Positions 45,946-57,499 of a DNA stretch of 62,000 bases are shown here, piece by piece (positions within the stretch are counted from its first letter, which is position 1; each line of letters opens with the position of its first letter). Below the pieces are notes generated by a model. That model was not told the DNA's origin. It worked only from the letters and a program-made list of their open reading frames with translations, and searched no databases. Origin of the DNA: Symbiodinium natans (taxonomy: Eukaryota; Sar; Dinophyceae; Suessiales; Symbiodiniaceae); NCBI GenBank assembly GCA_905221605.1, contig CAJNDS010002737.1, forward strand, positions 1 through 62,000. Direction: 5' to 3'. The translations under genes and the position numbers were made by a program.

Positions 45946-46910
45946 CTAGTCGAACCGCTTCATCTGCTCACCGACAGCTGCCAATCTCTTGGCTATGGAA
46001 ACGCGAAACGCTATATTTTACAAGAATTGGGGAAGGACATGTGCCAGACACTGTTGCGACACGGAAACTGGGTCTGTTACCAACCGATATCCATGCTTGT
46101 CGTGGGCACCAATCAAACGCTTGCAGTGCAGCTTCTAGTCAGTGACAGCTTCCTGCAACATGCAACGGTACTCGATTTGACCCGCATGGTCTTCATGGGT
46201 GGTCGGGGCTTCGCATACCCTCCGGGAGTCTCGGTTTTGGCGTGAAAGCTCTCGAATGCAGCCTACACAGAAGGTTGGCCTCTTCGGGTTCTTTCGGCAT
46301 GTCTTGGCGCTGACCAAACCTTTCGCCTTCCTGGGAGCCAGGTCCTCCTGCTGTCTGTCACTTTGACATGCGCCCCTGGCAAAAAACACCAGAAGGCCAG
46401 GAAGGTGCTTTGCTGCATGATTGTTGTGAGGCCCGTGCGAGGTACGAGTATGTATGCCGTCAAGTGAGGGCTGGGGCAGCAAAGCAAGGTTTATGACCGC
46501 GATCGCGTGCACACGTCCCTGAAGCCGCACGATAAAGCTAAGAACGCTCTGCCGCCTTTGCCGCCAAACGTGTTCCTTTTGCCATGCCCGCCCACCTCAC
46601 CCCAACCATGGAGATCATGCTTAATTATCAGCTGTACTTTGCTGAAAACAAAAATCACATTGACTCGACAGTTTCAATGTGCCTTAAACCCTCAAACAAA
46701 GTCTCGCATGGCTTGACATGTTCCTATTCAGGAAGCAGTGGCTAAACCACCACAACCACCATAACGAACAAAACATGAGGACTACCTCATGGCAATGCCA
46801 CTTAAGCAAACGACCAAAATTGCCTTGCAGGCCGTGGCATTCATTGCATTCTGCAGAAGTTGCTGTACCTGCATTCCAATGACAACTATTGTCAGACTGT
46901 TAATGCACAA

Positions 46911-47287
46911 TTAGTCAAGCAAACCAAGAAGGCACTGCAATGTGTTGGCCAGGCGCACATCTGGATCCGTGCATAACGCAAAAGGCGTGTGCCCTCGGTC
47001 ATTCTTGGCGAGGACATCGCAACCCTGAAAAGCAAACATTGGAATAGCAGAGCCCGCCCGCCCATGCGCCAAACTACTCCGACTGGGTGACTTCCTTGCC
47101 TGTGCCATCAAGCACTTCGCACACCTGTGATGTTCCCAAGCATCTTGAAGAGAAAAGAAGATAGTGATCAGATAGCGCAGACATGTGAATGGACGTTGAC
47201 ACGCTGACATGTGCAGACACATCAAGGCTGGAGCTCCAGGTTTCCTCCTGCAGCCGCCTGATGTAGAGGCGTGTTGCCTATGGCGTC
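46911..47287 (-). CDS. Ankyrin repeat, 3' end of gene
   Basis: Three exons build one and a half ankyrin repeats and a stop. 47,287 to about 47,231 (after TTCCAG) reads DAIGNTPLHQAAAGGNLEL. 47,124-47,101 (after TCACAG) reads VCEVLDGT. 47,024-46,911 (after TTTCAG) reads GCDVLAKNDRGHTPFALCTD and continues through PDVRLANTL to TAA. Together they match the ankyrin pattern TPLH-AA-GN-LV-LL-G-DV-A-ND-G-TP. The second intron begins GGCAAGG and ends CAG with a repeated G, so its exact edge is ambiguous; the first donor is non-canonical or ambiguous (CAG at both ends). Binding scaffold role by family. It may be the 3' end of the gene carrying the ankyrin exons at 56-57 kb or of a separate one. Confidence 0.72.
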
Positions 47288-47289
47288 CT

Positions 47290-48700
47290 GGAAACTTTAG
47301 AGGAACATTCCAAAAAAAAAGTCTTCGCTGCCTCGCTCTCTCTCTCTCTCTGCCTCATTTCCTCTCTGTGTGTCTGTGTCTCTGCGTCTTAGAGAGTTTC
47401 AGGTGTAGCACCAGGTCCCTTTCGTGATGCGAGAGGTTCTGCGGCGGCGCCATCAGCAACCACAAGACCTCCCATTGCTTAGGATTCACCTCTTGCACGT
47501 TCAAATTTAGCCAACAAATACAACACCAGCAGAAACGGGACTCTTTTTCAACCGACCCTTCACCACAAGCATCTATCTGTCTTTGTAGAACGACCAGTAC
47601 AACCATCACCGCTAGTGACCACATCTCACTAGACTGATCGTTCATCCGGATTGCTGCGAAAGCGCTTTGCACTTCATCGCAGAATCGGTGCATTTGCCTC
47701 GTGCAGCAATGGACTGCACGTTCATGTTAAAAGAAGCTTCAGAGTCAGCTTGAGTTCAGCAAGCTGCCTTCTGAGAAGCTACTTGCGTCGAATCACTCTC
47801 AATGAAAGCGCTGCATCCAACAAGCATCTTGCTGAGCCTTGTCTTGAGTTCTGTCCGCCCAAACGTAGCCAGGTTCGAAACGTTCACACCATGAGAGTGA
47901 ACATGCACGAACATACGCTACAGCCGTGATACGCTACAGCCGTGAGGCTTCTAGCGAATTTTAGCATCACCCTCCAGGAACACCAAGGCGACTTGATGCT
48001 GCCTGGACGGAATCAGAAAGATGTGAGAAGAACAGGTTGCTGCTTGGCACATCTGAGACCCGAAACCATGCCAGCAAGGGAGGATGGCTTCGTGCGATGT
48101 TGGGAAGGATCACGCGGTGGTGGTGGCGCAGGGCTCCTGGGGGAAACGGCGGAGCAGGCGCATGGTAGCAGAGATGGGCACAGGAAATGATTGATTGATT
48201 GATTGACTGCCTGGGCACAGGAAAAGGCTAAATCTCTCTGCAAAGCTCCATGGGGCCCGCACCCTGGAGCACCTGGCGGAGGTGGCCTCAGCAATTTCGC
48301 ATCTCAACTTCCTGGAAAAGCAACAGCTGCATGAAATAAAAAGAGTGGTGTCGCTTGCATGTCAGAACACGCTGCAACCATGGACTACCGTTCTCAGCTC
48401 TGGACGGTCGGATGGGGCTAGCAGAACGACCCTGCACGAAAGCTCGTAGCCAAGTCACTACACATCACTACAGCACACCCGAGCGCTTGGCAGATGCATA
48501 AGAATGGGAGTGCTGCATGTCAAACTCTCCGAAGTGAGCAGTCCTGTCCCAAACATCATGTATTCAATGTATTCTACACTATCTAAGATATCACAATGCT
48601 GTAGTGCAATTCTGCGAACTCATTGCAAGACGCTGCCAGAGTGCAGCACTCAGACTTGGCAGTGTGCTGGGGCAGCCTTTCAGCTTCCGCGTCTCCAAAC
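47290..48700. other. No firm gene
   Basis: Possible helical exon on the minus strand near 47,790-47,740 (LLRRQLAELKLTLKLL). A GATT run at 48,190-48,206 and a TCTCTCTCTC run at 47,336-47,350. Otherwise nothing. Confidence 0.3.
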
Positions 48701-48709
48701 TTCGCAGTC

Positions 48710-49276
48710 TCATCCCAGTCGGAACCTTCTGGCACAAGCCCAGTAGCTGTAGATAGCTGCAGGCAGCGGAGCTCTTTGTTCCGTCACTTCTAAGCCGAGC
48801 ACTGTGGCGCGGGCGTGACGATGACCGGTGACGAGCACTGGTGGACCTTTGGCTTGCCCCATCATCTGGAATTTAGAAACTATATACAATGCTATCATCT
48901 CTGTGATGCCATGGCATGCCGCGGTATGTAGCAAGGCCATCGCGACTTGGAAGCACCACGCACGGGAGGCGGAGTGGCCACACGAGATCCCGATCTGGAG
49001 TTGCCTGCTCAAGAGCCACATTGTACCAACCCAACCCCAATTCTCTGGATGCCATACTCTTGGCGGCATGAGCTCTCCGACGGAGGGCGTCACCCTCACA
49101 CACTGGAACCGTCGTAGGTCAACGTGCACACATTTAGCCGGGAAGTCGAAGCGACGCAACTGAAGAGCATTGGTCGAGACTGATCGGTCGGCAGGTGTCG
49201 ACCACATAACACGCATCAACAACAGTCTCGTCCATGTCACGCAAATTGAAGGATTCATCCACAAACCTCCGCTCAC
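48710..49276 (-). CDS. Open frame with an ankyrin-like segment
   Basis: A 188-codon minus frame open throughout. It contains ALLHTAACHGITEMIALYI, which fits the ankyrin LLH-AA-HG-EM-L pattern, preceded by WGWVGTMWLLSRQLQIGIS. The first codon is not ATG. The 3' part (after QMMGQAKG) is less protein-like and may be intronic. It could be an internal exon of an ankyrin gene on this strand. Confidence 0.35.
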   Translation of the reverse strand: MSGGLWMNPSICVTWTRLLLMRVMWSTPADRSVSTNALQLRRFDFPAKCVHVDLRRFQCVRVTPSVGELMPPRVWHPENWGWVGTMWLLSRQLQIGISCGHSASRAWCFQVAMALLHTAACHGITEMIALYIVSKFQMMGQAKGPPVLVTGHRHARATVLGLEVTEQRAPLPAAIYSYWACARRFRLG

Positions 49277-49279
49277 TCA

Positions 49280-50590
49280 GCCTTCAAATTTTATCCTACC
49301 TGTCCTCACAAGGTAGTGCTCCCACTGTTCTGTCTGACACACCCTAAATCCTCTGACATGCAGCAGTACTCAGCTGCTCCGGGCCCTTACAGACATCCTG
49401 CTGCATCCTGCCTTGTACAGGCGTGCAGGCTGGTGATACGTTCCGGCTACTTCCTGAATCGCGATGGCTGAGAGTGAAGCACTTTGAAAAGGATTCTTCT
49501 GACGCAAAAAAGAAACCTAAAACATCATGACGCTCTTTTAGGTTGCTTGCTCACCCGATGGACTGGCGGGAGAATGTCGCCCCCGGCTGCAGCCTGCAGG
49601 TTTCGTTGTGATTCCGACCAAGCCGACACTCCCTCCTTTCACACACGAAGCAGGCCTGGACATCCGGCGCCATCTCCTCCTGCAAGGCAAGCCTCGGGGT
49701 AAAAAAACACCCGCTCCTCGTCCGCGCATGCGTCGATGTTGCTGCAAGTTGCGAGGCCCTGCTAGGCTAGGCGGAACGCAGCTCGGAACAGCCAGGTAAG
49801 ACCTGCCGAGGCCGGAAGAAAGCATTTACATTTTTGGAGTTTCGACAGTTTCGAGGTGTTACCTGCAAGGCCGCTTCCAGCTGCCGCTGAGCCTAAGAGT
49901 GCGGGAGATGAGAAGCAACTAACAGACGATACTCGGCCAGAATGCTGAGGCCTTAGCTAGAACAGCATTGCCCTCTTTCCACAGCGCCTTGGCGAGCAGG
50001 AACCATCCTCGGTGCAAAGCTGAGAGCAGAACCATCCCCACGTTACAGGAACAGCTGCAACCCCACAAAATTTCGAAACGTGAGGCGCCGGCCCTTCATG
50101 AAATCTGGTTTCATCTCCACCACAGCCGTCGCGTCCTTGGACTCTCAGACTCCGCTCCCATTCTCACTTCCAGGGACCCTCTCAGCACGGTGCCTCTCTG
50201 CATCTTACCCAATCCTGCATTGCAACAGTGTTCTGACTCATTGCACTGCATCCACCACCCCTTGCACCATCACCCTGACAGATTCAATTATCTTGAAATC
50301 TGACAGGGTCAAGCCCCCCCTGCCTCCTGTGCGCTAGGGCAACACTTCGATACGACGATACGATGCGATACGCCGATGAAGTGTGGGCTCCACTGGAGCG
50401 AGGGCGCCGAACGGTGTATCAGTGTATCGGTGTATCGGTGTTGGGCTGTTTTCATGGCGCTGTTGGTTCCACTTGTCGCACGTGCTTTAGACTTTGCAAC
50501 TAACTGGCTTCGCAAAAACCGAAATGTCTGGGAAAAAATGTGGGGCCAACGGCTTCAAAAGACAACAACGTACTTGCTACATGAGAAATG
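49280..50590. other. No gene seen
   Basis: Short frames on both strands without domains or paired splice sites. Confidence 0.35.
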
Positions 50591-50599
50591 CCTCTTTGC

Positions 50600-50690
50600 A
50601 GATGCAGCAGCAGCAGCAGCAGCAGCAACAGCGGCATTTGCAACAGCAGCAACCAAAACAGCAACCAACAGGAACAGCGAGCAAGAAGAA
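50600..50690. repeat. CAG/CAA trinucleotide tract
   Basis: GCAGCAGCAGCAGCAGCAGC followed by AACAGCGGCATTTGCAACAG and CAACC words. It gives poly-Gln, poly-Ala or poly-Leu frames depending on frame; no evidence of a gene on either strand. Confidence 0.85.
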
Positions 50691-50900
50691 GAATCGGCAA
50701 GAGCGGCAACGAGAACTTCAAGTATTGTTCTGACAACTTTTAACTAGAACTCGAACCAGAACTATAACTACAACTATACACTTGGGGGTGAGGGCCTGGG
50801 ACGAAAGCTAGTTAAGGTACTCCCACGGAAGAGCTTCCGTCAACATGGCATCAACCACGCAGCAGGACAAGCACACGCAAAGGCAGCAGGCCGTGTCACA

Positions 50901-51094
50901 CATCAAGGCTTCTGAGTCTTTTCTTAGGGGGCTTTTCTGTTAGCATCTTCCGGAGGGCTCTTTTTTGAAGCGCATGACACCACAACAGATGTTGCACTCA
51001 CCAGGCGAAGTCTGTCCAATCCAGCTTTGAGGGACGCCGGACTCAAGTCAACATCAAGGCTTCTGAGTCTTTTCTTGGGGGGCTTTTTTGTGGC
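50901..51094 (-). CDS. Lys/Arg-rich exon with partial downstream duplicate
   Basis: Exon 51,094-51,002 lies between a TCCCAG acceptor and a CTG|GTGAGT donor: exactly 31 codons, phase 0 to 0, reading ATKKPPKKRLRSLDV and then LSPASLKAGLDRLRL. The first 37 bp of this exon recur at 50,901-50,937 with two or three changes after a TAACAG acceptor, so the next exon appears to be a partial copy. The basic KKPPKKRLR stretch could be a nuclear localisation signal. It may belong to the TPR gene just upstream, but no join was found. Confidence 0.45.
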
Positions 51095-51568
51095 CTGGGA
51101 TCCACAGAAAACGGCGTTCATGTGCACCCAATATACGAAAGAAATGAACGCCCGCCCGTTTCCCCAAAACCTGTGTTTCGCCACCGGAAATCGACCGGGT
51201 TTGCTGCGTTTCGTGGCGGAGCCTCCGGGGGCCCTGTATACCCTTCAGGTTGTAAGCTTCGCTTAAGTAAGATACTCCGCTAGCCCTCAGAGGCTAGCTT
51301 TCGTGATAAAGCCAGAACTCGAACTATAGCCATGGCTATGATTTGGCAGTCGTTGTCATGGAATCGCTGCACGTTAACGGAGAATCAAAGAGTTCAGTGC
51401 AGCTCACGATTCGGAGTGTGGGAAGCAACAAAGACTGCAAAAAACAACAACCTACATGCGTATGGGAAAGCACAAGACAGGATCTGCGCAGGTCCCTATC
51501 AACACACACAGGTAGAGCATGCCGCTTTGCTAATTTGGCGCTTCGTGTCGAGTCCGTACTTGCCGAGC

Positions 51569-52100
51569 CTTCAGCGCACTGTAGCACAACGCACGATTGC
51601 TGCGAATGCGGTGTTCCTCGCACATGGCTTTGCTGTGCGACAGTATCGCAGCAATCGTGTGACTTGTGTGACTTCGTTCTTTGGCCTGAGGGGCCAGGGC
51701 AATGCCTTCAGAGTATCTTTCGATGGCTGCCTGTAAAGGCACATCCGGAGCTGCCGGAGCTTCGCCCCCATGCTTCACATCACATTGCTTTTATCTTGGT
51801 TTACTTTCGAATACTTGCACATGCACCATCTTGCACCTGGTACTTTGTCAGTGCTCCGGTTGCAGCAGACAGGCCTTGGCACAATCAGGCAACACCTTCG
51901 AGGCACCAAGCAAACCTATGCCAACATCGAACCTTGAGGTGGGAACTGTCAGGTCCAGACATCTTCGACAAGGCCTAACCAGCGCTCGCAACAGTCACAG
52001 AAAGTGTAAACAAATTTGAAGCTTTGAACTCCTGCGCACGAATTCGCTGAGAGCGTGCCTGGGCTTCCTTGTAAAGCTCGTTGCCTTCCCTCCGCCGTGC
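51569..52100 (-). CDS. TPR-domain protein (internal exons)
   Basis: Three tiny exons splice in phase 0 to give a textbook tetratricopeptide repeat. 52,100-52,059 reads ARRREGNELYKEAQ, 51,730-51,686 reads AAIERYSEGIALAPQ, and 51,616-51,569 reads EHRIRSNRALCYSALK. Together they match the TPR pattern EGNELYK---EAI-RYS-GI-L-P-----SNRALCY--L. All three donors are GC (CAG|GCACGC, CAG|GCCAAA, AAG|GCTCGG), and the acceptors are GTAG|G, ACAG|G and CGAG|G. TPR domains bind other proteins, often chaperones; EGNELYK-type repeats are common in Hsp70/Hsp90 co-chaperones (family knowledge). A second TPR downstream and the rest of the gene were not found. Confidence 0.72.
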
Positions 52101-52109
52101 CTACAAGAA

Positions 52110-52920
52110 GACAACATCTCATAAAACGCACGTGGGACAGCGCAAGAGCCCAATGGACGATGATATGATTCAAGGTGTGGCTAGACCTCGTTCACAACGC
52201 TATGCTGTTCACCGTTTCCAGCTGTCGGGCAGCTTTCAAAGCTGAGAATTGCAGGATCTTGCTGATCACCAAGCTTCACATGAGCTTCCAGATGCAGCAT
52301 TCCCACCAGCCAGGGGTGTTTGCACGGCTGCGTGTCGGGTGCGTGGGTGCGTGGTGGGGGGGCCTCTTGCAACACATGCCAAGTGCAGCCACATGCTGTT
52401 CATTGCCGCACTTCCTACTGCGGTCCTCAAGATTTCTTTGAAAACTCCAAAGACTCTACATCAGAGGTTCTCATATGGAGACCCCTACTGGTTTCCCCCC
52501 TCTTTTTTTGCTCAACGAAGTGCATTTTTCCACTTGTGTTTTGGAATTGTTTTGCCAAACCCCTTCCCGGGTGCCCCAAAAGCGGTGATTGTGCCTCCAA
52601 GGTTCAAGTAGTACTACCCTGGGGAATGCAGTTCCCCGATGTGGACGCGAAGCAATGACAACGAGGCCGACTTCGACGCATCAAGAGATGCTGTGGAACG
52701 CTGTTCCCTGATGCGGACGACCCATCGATGCGTAAAAAACCTAGCGAAGCGAGTACGTGCATTAACGAATATTATTGACTCTCTCTACATTTTGACCGTC
52801 TCCATTGGGAGTGAATGGATGGTTGGGGGAGGGTTGGGGATGGTTGTGGGATCAAGATTGATCCTATCAGTCAATTTGAACCACCGAACCAGGGGTCCAG
52901 AGACCTGCACGTGTCAGCGT
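52110..52920. other. No firm gene
   Basis: Minus-strand helical stretches near 52,200-52,330 may be upstream TPR-gene sequence, but two frames compete. No decision possible. Confidence 0.3.
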
Positions 52921-52924
52921 GTGA

Positions 52925-53012
52925 AGTGTGTGAGGGCTCAGGGCTTTGGGGATTTGGCCGCTTGAGGGTTACGGGTTTGGGGGTTCAAGGATTTGGGGTT
53001 AGGATTTCAGGT
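52925..53012 (+). repeat. Degenerate TTTGGGG/TTAGGG-like tract
   Basis: Words such as GGGCTTTGGGGATTTGG, GAGGGTTACGGGTTTGGGGG and TTTGGGGTTAGGATTT. It resembles a decayed telomere-type array with the G-rich strand on the plus strand. Confidence 0.5.
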
Positions 53013-53463
53013 TTGGCCCTGTGCCAAGCACTTGGGGATACAAACAGATGGCCTTGGCTTGCCCCTCAAGTGAAAAGGCTGCCGCCCTCAATCCTCTATA
53101 GCACAGCCAAGACATGCAGAGCTTGGACGACTACTGTTGCAGAGGGAAGTCTAATCAAGCCTCCGGGGTTTCTTGGATTTTCGAGACGGGCTGAGGCCCG
53201 GCCCATGCACAGCGTTTGCAATTACAGCACTTGCAGCATTCTAGCTGTTCGTAACGTTCCAGGGCTTGGTTTTACCTTGCTGTTGTAGAAAATGTTGCCT
53301 GTGGCTTCGATTCCGATTCTACGAAAGAGTGGGACGTTGGGCGACAGTCACTGGTCAACAAGAGGCCCCCTTCGTGTGAATCGCTCAATGTTGAAACCCC
53401 CCCACCGCTCATCCCACGATAGAATCAATAGCTCGCAGCTTTCCGGACCTTGTCCGACCTGAC

Positions 53464-53571
53464 CTGCTAAAGCCAGACAAAACTCCAGCATAGCTCTGCT
53501 CGATTTCGTGATTTGAAACAATGTCAGCGCAAGGCTTTGCCCTTTGCATTGCATGGATTCAAAGATCTTGC
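53464..53571 (-). CDS. Isolated exon, unknown protein
   Basis: Bounded by a TTCACAG acceptor and a GCAG|GTCAGG donor. The 36-residue peptide includes FESMQCKGQSLALTLFQ and SSRAMLEFCLALAG; it looks helical. A plus-strand frame overlaps, but the minus-strand reading has the cleaner splice signals. No family. Confidence 0.4.
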
Positions 53572-53574
53572 CTG

Positions 53575-54890
53575 TGAAGGCATGGGGTATGTTTAACAAG
53601 GTGGAGCCAAACTTTCTCGGCGTTTGCAGATATGGCTGTGGCTTTGTGGAAGCAGGAGGTTTGCGAAGGCACAACCCGAAAACGAAAGTAAACATGTACC
53701 AGTGGCTGCAATCATTTTTGCCCTGGCAGAGAAGAGCTCTGGACTTTCAGGTGCGTATGCGGCTTCCGTTGATCACCAAGCTTCAGGCTGATCATGCCAC
53801 GTGGAACTGACAAATCAACAGGGACTGCATGATGCTGAAGCAAACTAGCAGCTAGCACAAACTCTGCCTCGGCAAACTCCGCCGCAGACAGCTCCCTCCT
53901 GACAGCAGCAGAATAAGGAGCATTGAACTACAACCGGAACCGAAAAGTCCTGCATGTGCTTGAATGATTGAACACACCAATGAGAACGCGGAACCAACTC
54001 TCCGTACACGGATTGCACACGTTAAAGTCACATGGTTCACTGAAAGCAGGTCGCTTCCACGGCATGCAAACAAGATCACACAGCGATGGCGATACGTCGT
54101 CACGCTTCCTGCGAGTACTGCTCTGCAAGATGTGATTGTGGTTGCAACAACCCAGCGATCGAACGATGGCAAAGATGGCCTTCAAATTGCCTCTACTTGT
54201 CAATAGATGCACATAGATGCACAGGTACACCACACAAAACAGAACAGAAGCTGATAGGCCAAATTCACAAAGCCAAAGCCCTGGGGGCGGAAGCTTGAAG
54301 GGGGCAGCGTGCGCATTGGCACAGCACTGGCACAATAGAACTGGTGCAGATTGGTGGAAATGTCCACAAGAGCTTGAGCAGACTTGCCAGCTTGCGGTCG
54401 CGGCGATTGATTCTCGGCTTTCGCATCAGGAGTTTCTGATTCCAGGGTGTTTGCACGAGCCATATTGAAGTCGATTGCTGTGATACACACCAAACACCGA
54501 TTTTCAGCGTATGACACCTCCCCTTTAATTTGTCGCTCCTGCTTTGACTGCATGCCGCTCGCCACTGAATTTCGTTACATTGCTTTGTTCATGCATGGCA
54601 TACGGCACATTGCAAAACATCCTGTATCCGTACAGAAGTTGATAGCCTTGATAACCATGCAAGTGCATCGTGTAAAAACTCTCCTCATCTTCGTCCAAAT
54701 GATGTCATAGGCCTTGCGCTTCTCAGAATCCTGGAACAAGATCTACCACAACGTAACGTGGGTCAAAGACATACCAGCATACACAACATCCGCAGAGCGA
54801 CAGCTAACGCCAGCTACGTATCAAACCCAAGAAATTGAGGATCATCATGGATCACCCCGTCTGGCATCGTGTTGCATCGTGTGTTGCACC
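53575..54890. other. No firm gene
   Basis: A possible minus exon near 54,480-54,360 follows a TCACAG acceptor, but two frames are equally plausible. Nothing else. Confidence 0.3.
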
Positions 54891-54896
54891 CTTCGC

Positions 54897-55087
54897 CTGC
54901 AGCACGGTCCAAGCATCCAGCACCGCTTGTGTGACCTCGACTGGCACATGCAATCCCATGCACCACACTCCTCCCACCAACAGACCCTGCGAAAGCTTTT
55001 GTCCGAGCCCCTGACCCGGCCGCCGGTTTCACCCCGGCTTTCAGGCCTCTTGTCCGGATGAAATTCCCGGAGCTTCTCGTGATATGC
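54897..55087 (-). CDS. DnaJ (J-domain) protein, internal exons
   Basis: Exon 55,087-55,016 (after GCGAG, donor CGG|GTCAGG) reads AYHEKLREFHPDKRPESRG and continues through ETGGR. Exon 54,935-54,897 (after TCGAG, donor CAG|GCGAAG) reads VTQAVLDAWTVLQ. Both are multiples of three and join in phase 0 through an 80-nt intron. Together they give helix II, the HPD signature that stimulates Hsp70 ATPase, and helix III of a J domain; the HPD residues are intact. Helix I should lie in an upstream exon. An open stretch to 55,219 (HCEVRWESPLSSMAVSLCE) may or may not be coding. The J-domain call is firm; the rest of the protein is not known. Confidence 0.75.
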
Positions 55088-55089
55088 CT

Positions 55090-56220
55090 CGCACAGGGAC
55101 ACAGCCATAGAACTCAATGGACTCTCCCAGCGCACTTCGCAGTGCGACCCTCTTGAGTTCTGATGCCGATGACTCTGGAGTGCATCCCAGAACCTAGCAG
55201 AGCCAATGCTTAGAGCCAATGACAGCAGTCTGCAAGAAGCCGAAGCTACATCTTGGCCTCATAGTGGTCCACGAAGGGTGTACCATTGCCAGGTGGTGGT
55301 GGCGGCACAGGCATTGACAGTGTTGGCTTGCAGCGGCTTCACAGGCTAGATGAAGCATCCATGTTTCCGCCCTAGTGCAACCTTGAGGGAGAGGCAGTGG
55401 TTAATGCAGCGGACTGCGCTGTGATGTGGGAAAGTCGACGTCACTCGTGAAGCAACTTGGCTGCAACCCGATGATCAGGACGTAAGGTGCACTTGAATGG
55501 CAGCCGAAGTGTCTAAGTCTGAGGAAATGTTCTCCAACCGAATCCCACCCGAACGTGCCCTTGTTCAGTTGCCCAACAAGAGGGAGATGGGGTGTCCCAG
55601 TGGCAAGCAAAGTCATATTTGTGCAGCAACACATCCGAATATCAACCTTTGGACCAAGACGCGGATCAGCAATGCTGTACCATCCGAAGCAACAGATTCC
55701 ATTCGTGGGATGCACTCTTCACTCACTGCAACACATCCCAAACCGCTGTCAGGCTTCTCCACTTGTCCAGGCTGACAGCAGCTGCAAATTGCGCACGCTG
55801 CACACAAGTAACGCTGAAGCACGTCTGCTAGGGATCATCCTGCACACAACTGTCGAGAGAATCCTTCCACCATCTACTGAAGCTCGGGATGCGTTTGCGG
55901 GGTGCGGAAAAGGAGTGCTCACTGCGCATAGGTACCTGCTTGTGATTCGCAAGCCTTCTTTTGCACTGTGTGGTGACACTCATTGGTCTGTGCCGTGACT
56001 TCTTCGTAGGATTTTCCTTTGCAGCCCTGTCAATTTGCACCTCACAATCCTGTTACGCCATGCTGCACACGGACAGTTTGATGTGTTTCAAGGTGTGCCG
56101 CCGAAACCTGGCGCTTTGGGTGTGACAGTGTGGGAGTGGCATCGGGCCAGCCCAACACGGAAGACCATGGCATCTTCAAATATCTTCAAGGGCCTTTGCA
56201 AGGTGCGCGAAAACCCTTCA
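55090..56220. other. No firm gene
   Basis: A 104-codon minus frame at 55,401-55,715 (LPLVGQLNKGTFGWDSVGEH) is a possible exon. Other frames on both strands lack support. Confidence 0.3.
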
Positions 56221-56227
56221 GGCCCAC

Positions 56228-57003
56228 CTTGAGATGGCCTTTGAACGCCGCCCAGTGGAGTGGGCTGTGCTTCTTTCGCACCTGAGGAGACTCTGAGGTG
56301 GAGACTTTGAAGAGTGCCGGTCAACCCAACCAGCCTTCGTGGTCTCATCAGACTTGTAGACCTGTCAATGTCCAAGTTGGTGCGGGATCGGGGGTGGGCA
56401 GCGTGGTGTGGGTGTCGTGCTGTAGGGTGTGGTGAGGTTGTGGGTTTGTGGTGGGGTTGTGGTGGGGTTGTGGTGGGGTTCGCTGGGGTGTTGTCGGTGG
56501 ATGTGGGTGGGCGATTGGGGCGGTGGAGGTTGCGGGGAGGGTACTTTGGGAGGGGCATGATTTGTTTGAGATCTTTAGCATCGAAAACTTCGGGCCCATG
56601 AATTCGAACTTGTGAATCTTGTGTTTCACGACTGCATCTACATGTATCTTCCTGTGTAAACAAACACAAAGAAGCATTCCATCTTGAAGCGCTCTGGCTA
56701 TGCCCTTTCAACATATGGTGGGAGATTAGCACCTTCCAGTTTCTCGGCGTGTGTTGAAAACACTGGCATCGAGATTCCACGATTTCAGATGGGCTTTCTT
56801 GTGATCGAAGCTCAGTCACAAATGTTGTTAGTCTGCACGAAGCTACACGACTCTAGATGAGATGGCCTCCGCGGCATTGTGCTTGATCAATAGTCTGGTA
56901 AGGTCCTGTCCATGGGAATGCTTCATTCCTCGACACAAAGATTTGTAATGTGCCTCGTTGCCATGTGAAGCAGCCCAGATCAGCGGGCTCCACCTTTCAA
57001 GGT
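56228..57003 (-). CDS. Ankyrin-repeat protein, three exons
   Basis: Exons 57,003-56,954 (after GGTCAG) (G)DLERWSPLIWAASHGNE, 56,905-56,852 (after GGACAG) DLTRLLIKHNAAEAISSR, and 56,281-56,228 (after CCTCAG) VRKKHSPLHWAAFKGHLK. Donors are GAG|GCACAT, AGA|GTCGTG and AAG|GTGGGC. The last two exons are exactly 18 codons, phase 0. The translation gives two consecutive ankyrin repeats (SPLIWAASHGN-DLTRLLI, then SPLHWAAFKGHLK). A further helical exon, EAAKRLIEQ, lies upstream at 57,217-57,181, but its join is not resolved. Ankyrin repeats mediate protein binding; the partner is unknown. The 48-nt intron between the first two exons is very short. Confidence 0.8.
56395..56535. repeat. GTGGGGTTGTG-type G-rich tract
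   Basis: Four GTGGGGTTGTG units plus looser GTGGGT/GGCGATTGGGG words within the long ankyrin-gene intron. A possible G-quadruplex former on the plus strand. Confidence 0.75.
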
Positions 57004-57034
57004 CTGACCACCGTGATCGGTTTGACAGAAAAAG

Positions 57035-57080
57035 TTGCCACATGTTTCGCCACATGTTTCGCCACATGTTTTGCCATATC
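57035..57080. repeat. 12-bp repeat CACATGTTTCGC
   Basis: Three close copies and a fourth diverged copy, upstream of the first resolved ankyrin exon. Confidence 0.8.
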
Positions 57081-57499
57081 TTGCCATGTCAAGCCACTGC
57101 CGCTGATCTTCGCAGCACGGGTTCGCCCCCTGGGAGCAACACTCTGCTAGATGGCGTCTCCAACGGTAGGTAGCAAGGGCCTGCTCGATCAGCCGCTTAG
57201 CCGCTTCAGTGTCATTCCTGCAGTGACAGCTGCCTTTAGGGGCACAAAGTGCACTGAAGCCTCAGCGAGTCAACGACTGCGGAGAGGCAATCCTCACCGC
57301 CCCGTTCCAGGGGCAACGCTTCAGGCCGAGTTGCAGGACAGGCATGAGCATCGTAAAATTCGTAAGACATCGATTTAGGGTCACCGACACCACTAGGTTG
57401 GCAACACAAGCTGCAGCATGGCCTCATACACGCAGCCAATAAATCTGGATCCAAGGTGCCATCCTCTGAACCAAGAGAGCGTGACTAAGTTGGCTTGAA

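Noticed and set aside
45712-46245. 177-codon plus-strand frame
   Set aside because: It is antisense to minus-strand exons with clean splice borders and coiled-coil pattern; no domain on the plus strand.
53544-53810. 88-codon plus-strand frame with a Trp-rich end
   Set aside because: Overlaps a minus-strand exon with better acceptor and donor; strand disagrees with the rest of the window.
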